64,000 nt of DNA from Brachynemurus nebulosus. Its lineage: Eukaryota; Arthropoda; Insecta; Neuroptera; Myrmeleontidae. The stretch spans positions 5,696,154-5,760,153 of the forward strand of contig JAPWDM010000023.1 in NCBI GenBank assembly GCA_035578155.1. The letters run 5' to 3'. Below are positions 35,175-48,982 of this stretch, one piece after another. Position 1 is the first letter of the stretch; every line of letters starts with the position of its first letter. The position numbers were made by a program, and so were the translations under genes. The notes beneath the pieces were generated by a model. That model did no database searches. It was not told the DNA's origin and saw only the letters and a program-made list of their open reading frames with translations.

Positions 35175-36143
35175 CCTACAAACTTGAAAGGACCCCGCAA
35201 TTATTAGGTGTAAATTAGGTTTCCGTCAAATTGTCTAATTTTTTGATATATTACTCTATACATCCTCCCGATCAAAAGTCCCAATGGGCATCAAGTCCCA
35301 AGGACTCTAAATTTTGAGCTACTGACCTTCAAAGTTCAACGTCTTGCCAATGTAATAACTCACAGGTGCTATTATCATTCGAGTAGTGGGATCTATGGAT
35401 TAATACTAGGTTAACATGTTGAATATTTCTCACCCTGTCACTGATGGTAGTAGGAAGAATGACTATGAGACATGTTCATCCTTCCTTACGCTAGGGTTGA
35501 TTTAGGGGTAGAAAGGTGGCATCCGCGTAAGTTCAAATGCAACTATTTGAAATGATTTTTTTATATGCAAAATAAATCTTATTATTATTTCTCATTATCC
35601 ACCCCTATATCTATTTCTTGTCTATCTCTAGGGGTGGAATTCCACCCCTATATATATTTCTTGTTTATCTCTCGCCCACCCCTCGTGCAAGGGTGAGGAC
35701 GAATTATTGAGCGAATTGATAATGAGAAATAATAATGAGATTTATTTTGCATATAAAAAAATCATTTCAAATAGTTGCTTTTGAGCTTACGCAGATTCCA
35801 CCCCCTTTCTACCCCTAAATCAACCCCTAACGTAAGGGAGGATGAATATGTCTCATAGTCATTCTTCCTACTACCATCCGTGACAGGGTGAGAAATATTC
35901 AACATGTTAACCTAGTATTAATCCACAGATCCCACTACTCGAATGATAGCACCTGTGAATTATTACATAGGCAAGACGTTGAACTTTGAAGGTCAGTAGC
36001 TCAAAATTTCGAATCCTTGGGACTTTATGCCCATTGGGACTTTTGATCGGGAGGATGTATAGAGTAATATATAAAAAAATTAGACAATTTGACGGAAACT
36101 TAATTTACACCTAATAATTGCGGGGTCCTTTGGCATGTAGGTC
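35175..36143. repeat. Long palindrome, arms about 420 bp
   Basis: 35175-35595 and 35720-36143 are reverse complements with a few per cent of differences; the tips read CCTACAAACTTGAAAGGACC and (complement) CCTACATGCCAAAGGACC. The centre contains a short duplication with CACCCCTATAT. It would form a foldback structure and may be a nested non-autonomous transposon. Confidence 0.75.
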
Positions 36144-36839
36144 CCTATTGGGTTGTAGGCGCCCGCTAAGAAAGGGTTTTGCAAAATTTTTTTTCTAACC
36201 GTCGAAATTTACGAAAAACCGTGAAATACCAATTTTTTATTGCTGTATACAGCAATCTATGGACGATTTATAAAAAAATTATACAAATTCTAAATAGTTG
36301 CTAAGTATTTGGAAAAAAATAATTTTGGAATTTTTGTAAGTATGGTCCATCCCACTTAAATTTAACCGTGCTTCATCACTTACGAATTTAAATAATTTCC
36401 GTTTTCTTGGCTTTATCTCTTTCATTATTGCATTTACGTAAATTTTAAATTTGCAGTTTGTTTTTAGAAAAGAATAGAAGATTGATTTATATTCGAATAT
36501 AAGAATTATTTAACTTTTTAACGATGACTCACGATCAGTTGCATTTGAAATGGGGTATATTTAATAAATATTTCTATAGATACCACCAATAATATTTTTA
36601 CCTACGACTACTATGAAATTACTTATTTACTGTGCAAAATATTATTAATTTGTATTCTATAAAGTAATAAACAACTGGACTGTCCAGTTATCATCAACTG
36701 CTACGTCTGCTGTTCTCAACAAATTCCATACAGATGAAATTTCCATTGACCCGGGCTCGGTCATACTGATATTAAAAATGAAATGTGGACTTTACTTATC
36801 TGTCCTCAGTAGTTTCGAAAAAACGGTAACAGGTATCAG

Positions 36840-37670
36840 GTGAAACAAGACTATAGGTAAAATTGGTAGGTATACGAATAAAAGAAAAGGATCAAAGTTA
36901 AAGTTATCCTGTAGGATCTAAGAACCCCCAGGAAACCTAAAGTAAACGACTGGACGTGTCCTTATCAATTTTTTGGCTGAACGAATCTTGACCAAATTTT
37001 TCTGGAATAGTACTGAGATTCTGGAATAAAAAGGACATAAGGCTAAAATTCCCCTGTAGGCTCTTGCGAACCCAAAAAAAATAACTAATAAACAGTCAGA
37101 CGGACCTTATTCAAATTTTTCTCAAATATTATTGAGATTCCGAAATAAATTAATGTGAATTCAGAAATACGCTCCAAATCCCTGGGATCTCAAAATGTTT
37201 CACAAATTACAGTGCTCTTAAAATAGTCAGTATGAATATCTAACTATCTAAGATAAGATCTCAAGGTATAAAAATTAGACATACTAGATTGAAATATGAA
37301 TATAGCGAAGAACTTCAGAATATCTGATTTGAAATTAAGGTGAAGTTGGAATGAATCCCCCAGCGCTATCGAATTAAACAACTCTATACTCCAATTAAAA
37401 AACTTGACTGATTTTGATAAAATTTTATGAAAATCAGACATGCTATAAAAATATGAATATGACTTGAAAATATGAAAGTATGAATAATACTTTAGAGTCG
37501 TCGAGCGAGCGAAGCGAAGCAAATAAGGAACTGAATTTCAGAATATCAAAGTTAAATGGACATATGGTCACATTGTCCGTCAGTTACACCAAACAGGCCG
37601 CAAATTAAAAAGCTGAAGAAATTTAACAATTTTTACTCAAGTACTGTTGAGATCTCTGTGAAAGATGAAA
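36840..37670 (+). repeat. Diverged tandem array
   Basis: Related blocks at about 36990 (caaatttttctggaatagt), 37108 (tcaaatttttctcaaatat) and 37628 (caatttttactcaagtact) are each followed by a gagat(t/c)-type word and a purine-rich stretch. Spacing near 120 bp for the first pair. No coding frame. Confidence 0.45.
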
Positions 37671-38473
37671 GTAATGTTAAAATAATTTCCCGGGGCCTTG
37701 ATGCCTTGAAGGGTCTAAAATAGAAACAATTCTAAAACTGCTGGTATAAGTTCTTACGGTGCGGTAATTAGCCATGCTAATAAAATATGAAGATATTAAT
37801 AGATTTGAGCGTTACTTTATGGTATTCCATATTTGGAAATAATAAACAAATACTTTACTTTGCAACTTACCACTTTTATTCTTGAAACTGACAAAATTGT
37901 TTCGAATTGTTAGTTTATATCCAAACAGAATAAAAATTACATTTGATACATGCCTTCATTACTAATTTTATCTACACCTATGCTCTATGAAGGGGGAGTG
38001 GTATGTGATGTGGAAATGGAAGGGGCGGGGGTAGTGGGAGAATCCGAAAATCAAGAAAAACAAGATTACATTACATGCGACAAAAGGCAAACAAACACAT
38101 AACAAAAGATTGAAATTGAAATTGACAAAAAGACAATATTACAGCAAAATACAATTTTCAAGGTTTAAATAAATTGTAATATTGAAAATAAAGTTGAACT
38201 GTAAATATCGGTGTAGTCATTTAAAAGGTGATCGGAGTTATGTTTATTTATTTCTATTGCTTCTAGGATAGTTAACTTCTGTCCTTTACTCGCCTCGTGC
38301 AACACGGTAATTTCCCGTGAAGATAGTTATTTTAGAGTCATTGGGCGAGCAGGGTCAAGTGCTATAAATAATTGATTTTGCACAGAATTTTGGAATATGT
38401 GATTGAACTGACCTATAAATTTTACCTATACTTCAGATAATTTTATGCAAGTAAAACCGCGGGTCGTAGCTAG

Positions 38474-40013
<1,540 letters not shown>

Positions 40014-40099
40014 CCCAGTGAACATAAAACGTCCATGTTACGTAACACAGGAACCACTCGTTACATAACTAAAGTTACACAAATATGATGTAACCGTAA

Positions 40100-40480
40100 C
40101 ATAACATTTAAGTTTTATGTTATGTAACAAATTGTTACCTTTATGTTATGTATCAGTTACGTGACAGTGTTACTTCAGTTTAATAGGTATAACATTTGTT
40201 ACCTCTATGTTATGTATCTGTTACATAACCATGTTTCTTCAGATTAATGTAACATATATGTTATATTTATGTTATATATTTTTTACATAACAGTATTACT
40301 TCAATTTAATAGAACATATGTTACGTTCACGTTATGTATTAATTATATAACAATGTTACTTTAATTTTATGTAACATATGATATGTTTCAGCTACATAAT
40401 TTTTACATATTATTTTAATTTTACAAAACATTTGTTATTTTTACGTTATATATCAGTTACATAACATTGTTACTTTAACA
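40100..40480. repeat. Tandem array with GTTATGTA(T)...GTTAC units
   Basis: About six units of roughly 60-65 bp, each with a form of ATGTTATGTATCAGTTACATAA followed by a GTTACTTCA-like word, decaying to the right. Confidence 0.7.
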
Positions 40481-40528
40481 TAACACATGCGTACGTACGA
40501 TCATGTGCGCCTATGTCATTCACACTGT

Positions 40529-40770
40529 CAGGGCCGGACTTACAGTTATTACGAGGGGAGGGGCAAACTTTCCGGTTGGTGCCCTCCTCGAGAAAAACGC
40601 AAAAATAAAAAATTTTGTGCACCGATATTTTTGAAAATTTTCCCTGCAAAAAGTAACTGAACAAAACATCCAATTCACCGTTTTGGCGCCCCTCTGCTTG
40701 CGTTTTTGGCGCCCCTAGAAACTTGCAGGGGGGCAAGCGCCCCCCCTCCCAGATCCAGCCACCGTGCTTT
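40529..40770. mobile_element. Partial CAGGGCCGG-type MITE
   Basis: Starts with the hAT-like tip CAGGGCCGGACTTACAG and is G/C-rich, with gcgcccc words and a CCCCCCTCCC block. The right end is not clear; no target duplication was found. Confidence 0.4.
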
Positions 40771-41104
40771 CTGTAAGGACCGTGGGTACAGTAATTGAAC
40801 ACATTCTGTGTGTAAATACTCGCCAGTCTTAGTTTAATTTTGAAATTATTATAGTCAAATTTTTTTTTTATTTTACTTTCAAGTTTATAACTACCTTAAT
40901 ATTATGACGATTACCCACATCTAAAATTTTTAGAAAATTCCCCCTTAATTTTAATACTTTCAACACTAAAATAAGTTTTTATCTTAAAATTAAAAATAAT
41001 TTTTTGTTATTAATTTAAAAACGAAACGTCTTATGAAAATTCTTGTAAGTTTTTATTTACTATTTTGTGATATTTATTAGTATATAACGACAAGAATAAA
41101 AAAA

Positions 41105-41189
41105 TGAGTTTGGTCTAGTGGTTAAGACTGTCGATAATTCAAAAGATGCTTCAGCTTGGATAATGGATTGATTCCTGCAACAGTCAACA
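41105..41189 (+). repeat. tRNA-derived short insertion with 13-bp target duplication
   Basis: A-box TGGTCTAGTGGTTAAGAC at 41111 and B-box GGATTGATTCC at 41165-41175 have tRNA spacing. The same 13-bp word AAGAATAAAAAAA flanks the unit at 41092-41104 and 41190-41202, as left by LINE-driven insertion. Confidence 0.7.
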
Positions 41190-41534
41190 AAGAATAAAAA
41201 AAAACAATAATAATTTAGGTGTATTTATATGACAATAAGTTAATATGTGTATGTAATGTTAATAAGAAAAAGGGAATTTTGAATATGCTTTTTGCAAAAG
41301 CAGGCGTAAGGCGTATTTTTATCTATAAGTATGTAACATCAAAGTTACATTTTCCTGAAACGTAACAAGAACATAACAATATTACGTCATATTGTTACGT
41401 TTATGAGTGGGAAATTTTAAGTTACATGTGAGTCATATGTGACTTACATGTCACATTTTATGTAACACGTGACTTTCAGTTCTGTTACTGTGACATAAAA
41501 TTTACAGAACCATATTCACACTCAGTTCACTGGG

Positions 41535-42045
41535 TAGTTGCAACTGGAAAGAGAATTTTATTATTCTGATAATAGAAATCGCAAATTCACTCCAAAATTA
41601 CTAAAATCGTATTAATTATGTATAAAGTCACTCTAACAACGAGTATTTTATCGTGATGACATAATCAAGATTATTTAATTAAATTTTTATTAGAAAAATC
41701 GTAATTCTAATCATAGAAACATTGAACTTGAAGCTGTTTGTAGCCTTTTGCTACCACTTTCTTTAATTTTTGATAACATTGAAAATGTGCGGTTAACAAA
41801 AATTTGGGTTTTAGGGTGTAAATTGCAATTTCAAAGGGTACTTTGCCATTCTAATAAGAGAAATCGGAAATTCACCCTAAAAATTTTTAGAACCCATTGC
41901 AACAAAAGTCGTAGTTTTAATTTTAGAGATATGGAATGTGAGACGACTTGTAAGTTTTTGCAACCAGACTTTTTCATTTTCGATAAAACTAGAAGCTTGC
42001 GATTAACAAAAATGGTTTTACTAAACGTGTTATAAATCGTTATCC

Positions 42046-42131
<86 letters not shown>

Positions 42132-43013
42132 TTGGCGATAATGTTATTGTAACACATGGTGTCTACTTACAAGAAACAATTTCCATTGTTGATATGTATA
42201 ATACACGTTTAGCAAAACAAAATGGTCCCTATTGCTGTATAAATTTACGCAGTTCCTTTACTTTGTAGGCATCACTTCACGCCTCATAATCCAAATTGTT
42301 TAATACTATCATTAGCTTGAAATTTATGTATAACCATTTTCAAGGTACTTTATGTTACGTTTATTTATAGCTAGCTGTACCGGTAAATTTGTATCTTTTC
42401 ATTTCACACTAAGTAAAATTTTCGACAATATGTTATTCCAGGATATTTTTAACCGATATTTCAGTCTCAACTATTCTCACTCAAAAATCCAACTCTCATT
42501 TTTGATTTCAAGATTATTGACTCTGACCAGCATGTAGTAGGTTTGATCGGACTTTATTGTTAGTTATTTAATTATTATCAAAGCTGCAGCTTTTATTCGA
42601 AGGAATATCTCTATTAAAATATTTCCACTTGTGAAAACACTTTTAATAATGTAGAATTATTTTTCAGAGCTTCTGAGCCCGTATAATTTTTTTTTTTCAA
42701 AATAATTTCAAAGAATTTTTTGTTTTAAATAAAAATATCAAAAAGAGTGTGTGCCTGCTAAATTTTTACTGGGGTAAAATTTTCCCGTACGGAAAATCTG
42801 ATATTATTATATTTTTTTTTCTTTTTTTTTTTTAGCTGGTTGCTTTACTTAATTGCCTTAGGCAGTATCAAAAATCAACCAAAATAAACGTGTAAACTAC
42901 GTGTAAACCTAACGAAACCCCAGAATCATATGACGGCATTGATCACTATTGTTCAAATACCCCTTATGTTTTGCTATTCTATATTAAAACAATACACTCA
43001 AAGCCATTTTTAT
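41535..43013. other. Diverged tandem array, (TA)n, no gene
   Basis: Units related to 39862-40013 continue to about 42010. A (TA)n run occupies about 42054-42128. The rest to 43013 is AT-rich without a gene. Confidence 0.5.
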
Positions 43014-45046
43014 TAGTCGAATTTTCTCCGAAAAATTAGACTTATACAGTCTATACGATAAGAGCTGCGAGAGGCGAGACCAGGGGCGCTATCCGTTTTC
43101 GGACCCGTAGAACACGATTATGTAAAAAAAAAAGATGTCTGATATATATATATATATATATATATTTTCCCGCAACCTTTTAATATGTGTAGGGCCCCCC
43201 TATGGAAGTTAAGAGATGAAATTTGGTAAGTGGGGCTTATTCCGATGCACAACAATACTATCAAAGTGGGGTCAAATTTTGGGCAAATTTTTTTTCGGAC
43301 CCGACCTTTAAGGGGGTGGTGGGGGGCGGAAAAGCAATAAAACTTTTCCAAATCGGTTTTAAATAATGTTTCGGTCAATTATCTACAACATATCCAAAAT
43401 TCAGCTTCCTAGGATGATATGGTGGGAGTAGAGGGGGGAAAAACGATTTTCGCTGGATCTGACAGGCCCCCAGCCCCCCAGAATTAACGTAGAGGGTTGA
43501 AATTTGGTGTGTTGATAAAGCTCGTACCTAGGTTGTGCTTTTTGGAGGTTTTAATATTTTACCCCCACCCCCCTCATTTTTAAGCTACAATTTCATGCAT
43601 TTTCGACGTTTTCGAAGTTTGTACCACTCGCACAGGTCACCCGAATAAACCTAGAGGGCTGAAATTTTGTATTCGGATTGAGTTAGTGTCAAGGGGGTGC
43701 CTTTTGGGGGTCTCGACTTTTAACCCCTACCCCCACCATTTTTATACCCAAAAGAACATGATTTTTCTTGTTTTTTAACAGTTTCGTTCGGGTCAAAATC
43801 TCCCCAAATAAACCTAGAGGGCTGAAATTTGGTGTACAGGTTAAGCTAATAGCCAGACACTGTTTTTTGGAGGTTTCAACTTTTAACCCTTACCCCCACG
43901 ATTTTTACGCCAATATTTCCTTAATTTTTTTGCTTGTTTTCTAACACGTCTAGAGACTCCATAAGGAAACCTAGAGGGCTGAAATTTTGTACGTGTATTC
44001 AGTTAGTATCCAGCTAGTACCTTTTAGTGAGTCCACATTACTTTTCCCCCCACTTCTTCCATTTTTACATCGGAATTGAATGCTATTGTTAAATGTGTTT
44101 TAAATGCATTACTTTTATTGTAAATACAAGTAGGCGAATAGTAATTTTAAAAAATTTAAAAAAAAGTGAATACAATTTTTTAACAAATGAAATACATACA
44201 TATTAAGTAATTTGCAAATGTTATTAAAGTCACTGTTTATTTATTTATTTAATTATTATTTAGGAATTTTGGATTTTTATTATTTATAAAATAGAAATTT
44301 TGGATTTTTTTGGAAAGAAAAAATATCTTCATAAAAGCCTTCCAGTTTACTATTTAAGTTCCTTTTTTAATATTTAAAAGTAAAACACAAAGGCAATTGG
44401 CGGATAAGCATGGATAGAAATGCCCTCGTACGAATTGTGTTGGCATTTTCCCTGTTAACTTCTATCGGCACAAAATTGAAATTTACTGAGATTCAGCCCT
44501 TAAAAACTTAAAATCTTTTTATAAAGCCCCGATCAACCGGACACTCATTATCAGTTTTGAAACCACCAAAATTACGAATCGCTTGTGGACTTTCAATTAT
44601 ATTTCGCTTGTAGACACTCAATACCGAAGAAATAATTTTTTATTTTTTTTATTTTTTATTTATTTATTTTTTTTTTTTTGAAAGAAAAAATATCTTTATA
44701 AAGGCCTTCCAGTTTACTATTTAAGGTCCTTTTTTAATATTTAAAACTAAAACATAAAGGCAATTAGCGGATAAACATGGGCAGGAATGCCCTCGTACGA
44801 ATTGTGTCGGTTTTTTTTTCTGCTACCTGTTTTCGGCACAAAATTGAAATTTACTGAGATACAGCCCTTAAATACTTAAAACCTTTTTTTAAAGCCTCGA
44901 TCAGCCGAACACTCATCACCAGTTTTGAAACCAACAAAATGACAATTCGGTTGTAGACTTTCAATCACATTTCGCTTGTAAACATTCAATACCGAAGATG
45001 AAGTGGAAAATTCGACTACCGTGATGGGGCCCCGCTGCTCACGGCG
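43014..45046 (+). mobile_element. Helentron-like repeat H5, complete, with diverged double 3' tail
   Basis: The 5' end TTAGTCGAATTTTCTCCG, a short (TA)n (43143-43164), the same body array as H2, and the 3' end CTGCTCACGGCG at 45046 are all present. The tail appears twice: a diverged partial unit at 44363-44630 and a better one at 44715-45046. Very similar to H1/H2, so recently spread. Confidence 0.8.
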
Positions 45047-45979
45047 TTTTTTATAGAATTTTTCATTTTTTAATTAATTTTTTTTTTTTTAAATACACGC
45101 AACGAGTAATAAATATCCCTTGTTTATTAAAAAAAATATAAAATAAGAAAATGAAGAATAGAATTTTTGCTGGCAAAATAATATTGATTAAAAATTAAAA
45201 AAAAAAAAAAAAAGCTTTTCAGTTTTTGTATATGTGAATTTATTTGCTTGGAAAGAATATATATTTTTCTGAACTTTCCAAACGAACAACTGATTTATGT
45301 ATTGTTAAATACCGTCTTATTGACTTTCTTACGCTTTGAAGGATTATGTTATTTTTTATTACCTAAAAACTTTTCGGGATAATAAGTTTCTTTTTTTTCG
45401 ACAAATTCGAACTTGGAGGTATAATTATGTCTACGCAGAAACTTTTAATATGTCTAATAAATAAATTAGTTGTACCTTCTGACCTGAAATTGTATTTTAT
45501 TAGAGAAATAAAGTAAATGTTTACAATAATTGTTCCTTTTTCATCTTAATGTTAAATATTTAAATAAATATTATAACTGTATTTTTTTATATTATAAATA
45601 ACTGTTTACCATGGCTATTAAAATAGACTCAAAACATATGTACATAAAATCACCAAATATAATTTTATTCGAATTTTACGTATTCAAATAAGCACATCCG
45701 GATTTCTAAATATAGTACAACATTTTTTGTATAAATTTTAACGTTTCGGATCTACAGGAGCACATCAAAGGAATCCTTTATTGGTTTCTATTCGATAACG
45801 AATTGAAATTTGGCACACTGTACTTGTAGAAGTCGCCTTCCGCATCTATTCCAAATGAGAGTTCCAAAAATATTTTTGCTTTTGTTCTAAAACGTTAGAA
45901 AAAATTAATTTATTGTTTGTTCTCAAAATTTTTTTCCTGAAAATGTTCATTAGTTATCGGTTACATTATAGGATTGACA
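45047..45979. other. No gene recognised
   Basis: AT-rich sequence with no supported gene or repeat. Confidence 0.5.
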
Positions 45980-47232
45980 GGGGTAATTGTGAATGGATTT
46001 TCATGAACTGAGGTAAAAGCGTTGTTTTAAGTATTTTTTATTTTTATCACATTATGGTTGATTTATTTTTAATTCTACATTATGCAGGATGCACCACACA
46101 AATTTTGAGTAAATTCGTATGAAAAACAAAAATTTTATAAGCCATTCACATTTCCCCGGTGCGGTTTTGCAAGTCTTATGAATTTTGGGGTAAAAGTGAA
46201 TGCCATCAGAACAATTATTTAAAATGGATTACAAGAGAAGTGAGGTACATTAGAGTAAAGCCCAACTCAAATTCTTCACATTTACCCCATTTTCAAAATT
46301 TTCGTCGTACTTTAGCGGTCACAATTTTTCTTTGGTTAACGCAAGTTCGCATATCTCAAATTTGTACAAAAAATCAAGGTTAAATAAAAATAACAAAAAT
46401 TGTAGGAACAAATTTATTACTAGCTAAAAATATATCATTTTGATGACATTTTGTCATTTTATGATATAAAAAATAAAAAAATTACATGAATTTTACACAA
46501 AAACAAGGAAAATGAGACTTTTTCAAGGAAATACAGTTAGTTCACATGAATAAAAAACAACAATCTATTAGGCCTAATACTGTAAACAAAAAAAAAAACA
46601 AAAATGGTTTTGTGTTAATCCTATTGCCCTTGGACACTCACAGAGACATTGAAAACAAGTAATTTTTCTGTTTTTGTAAGTTACACAGATTGATACACAA
46701 AACATATCGCTCTTTACAATTTTTTTTTTTGTATCGTTTGTACAACGGAAACTTGTACAATAATGTCACCACCATCTTCATCAACATTTTCAACTCCGAA
46801 AAGAACACTACTGAAATTTTTGATCGAATCGGGGCATTTGTGAATGACAACTGCCCCACAATTTTAAAATCATGGGATAATTGTGAATTGGTAATAAATT
46901 GTCCAATTTCTTTAGCAGTTAATAAGGAACCCTGACAGAGTTTAGACTACTTCTTTAGAAGTACTTTTAACCATTTCTTACCTTTTAAAAAAATAAAATG
47001 TATTTAAAAAAACATTTTTTTTGAGAATTGGTCGAAGTATGATACACAAATTTTTGCAAGGGTTTTTTTCAAAATAAAAAAAAAAAAGATACTAATACTT
47101 GGAGAATTCTTATCAAATTTTAATAGTATATTAAGAAAGGACAGAAAAACATACTAAGAGTTGATTTTTAACAATATTAGTGTTATTTTAGAAATTATAG
47201 GCGCCGTTCACAATTGCCCCAATTCACAATAA
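45980..47232 (-). mobile_element. Element D: deletion derivative with motif GGGGTAATTGTGAAT
   Basis: The motif or its inverse occurs at 45980-45994, 46141-46157, 46187-46204, 46275-46288, 46831-46848, 46874-46888, 47207-47220 and (weak) 47222-47232. Copies differ at one to three positions around the frame GGGGYAATTGTGAATG. The outermost copies also act as the inverted ends. A scrap of coding sequence similar to the last exon of element A lies at 46735-46813. At about 1.25 kb it is much shorter than element A, so it would be non-autonomous. A target duplication could not be fixed. Confidence 0.6.
46735..46813 (-). pseudogene. Scrap of element A-type last exon
   Basis: After a TTTCAG acceptor-like word, the minus strand reads LFGVENVDEDGGDIIVQVSV, which resembles YAGLVTKICDREDDGDYVV of the element A last exon in the DEDGxDxxV core. 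Stop codons follow soon after. The match is short (about 26 residues) and found by eye. Confidence 0.4.
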
Positions 47233-48770
47233 CTTCTCTAAAAAGCAACAGATATTTTGTAACTAACAATAAGAGAAATAGCTCTTTATTTTTTTTATAA
47301 CTAGAAAAAGAAATTGTTAATTCTATGTAATAATCACATTCTAACATATCGTAAAAACATTGTAACATATCGTACCAATGCTAATACGAGAGTTGATGCA
47401 TCAAATTTTAAATACAAAAATTTTTTTTTTTTTTTTGATCAGTTGAACTAATTAAAGTGTTAATTTTCAGTTATGTTTGTTTAGAATAAGATAACCGATC
47501 AAAGCATAAGAGAAAGTGACGTCACAGTCCGTTTCCAGTCACGTGATTAATATTTAAAATAATATTTTTTTAAGAAATATTTTTTTAAATTAGTAATAGG
47601 ATGAATTTTCATTTTTCCTTGATACTATCAAATACTCTATTGATTGAGGAACAAAAAAATTATACAGGCTTATTTTACAATATTAAACTGTCAAAATAGT
47701 TGAAATAGGAAAATGACAAAAAATATTAATTATTCTTTTTATGCCATAAAAAAATTAATACTTCTGGATATATTTTTATGTAATTTCGCTTCCATGTGAG
47801 ACTATTTTTTATATCCGTTTTTATTTAAAATTTTATTATTTAATAGGACATGGCATTAGCAGCAAAATGTGTATCTAAATAAATAAAAAAATTTAATTTT
47901 TATGTTTTAATTTTATGTACTACGATATTGTTAACATTTTTTCCTAGAATCTATAGAGAACATATCGCATGCATAATTTAATAAACAAAATTCCAGTAAT
48001 TGTTAATCCTGTTAAACAACAAATTTTTAGGCCATGTACTGTAAGTATTAAAATATTGAAAAATTAAATTTTGTGTAAAAATGGTTTTTTTCTTTCCGGT
48101 ATTTTGATATTAATGTGAAAATTGTATAAATGCTTGTATTGTTATTCAAGTAGTAAGGAAACTTTGTTAACGCTTTGTTATGTATTTTATAATTTTCATC
48201 CATTCATATTTTAAATACCGTTAAACTATCTAACTTTACCCTAATACTTTACTATAATTTTCGATTTAAATTTCAATAAAACGGAAATGAAATTAATTTA
48301 GCTATATTTAACTGTTTCGATAAAATTTTCTAGAGAACCCATGTTTTTCTTGAGGAAATGCGAAAGATATTGTTACATTATTAAATATACCACAGTTGTT
48401 CGCACTATGCAGCAATAAAATGTAGTAGATTGCAAATATTGAGCGGTAGATTTATTTGCTTCAAATTTTTGTTAAATTGCAATATTTTTGGCATGACTTT
48501 ACTTAACCTGTAATAACCATTACTTAAACTAATTATTCGACTATGCGCGAATAAATAAATGTGAAAATTTTTACCATAAATACATAAGTTTAAAAAAGCT
48601 AATGATTTAGAAAGAAACGGCGGCTGATAATGTCAGAAAAATTTATAGAAGACTTAGTTGCTAGTCAGAAATAGTCCTGTCGCTAAAAGTTTCAATTTTT
48701 TTAAGACAAGGTGTGGTATACTAAAGCTGGTGGTGTTGATGGTACTTATAATATTTATTTTTTTCTTTTT
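47233..48770. other. No gene recognised
   Basis: AT-rich sequence with no supported gene or repeat. Confidence 0.5.
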
Positions 48771-48895
48771 TAGCGAATTTCCAAAACTGGAAATTCAGCT
48801 ATTAGAGCAGGTGTCATGGTGCGACCTCCGGCGGTGACTATAACGGAAATGTGTTTTGAGGTCCCTAGAATACGAAAATGATATTCACTAAAATT

Positions 48896-48982
<87 letters not shown>

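Larger units (their letters stand above)
40014..41534. mobile_element. TA-flanked element rich in GTTAC repeats
   Basis: The ends CCCAGTGAAC (40014) and GTTCACTGGG (41525-41534) are inverted and both are flanked by TA. The neighbouring tandem units give a plausible empty site. The interior has many GTTAC/GTAAC words; 40100-40480 is a diverged tandem array, and the right part (41330-41500) repeats the same words. It contains a fragment beginning CAGGGCCGGACTTACAG at 40529 and a tRNA-like insertion at 41105. It lacks a recognisable protein. Confidence 0.65.

Noticed and set aside
46159..46383. 74-codon plus-strand frame in element D
   Set aside because: It spans two copies of the subterminal motif and has no resemblance to the element A protein.
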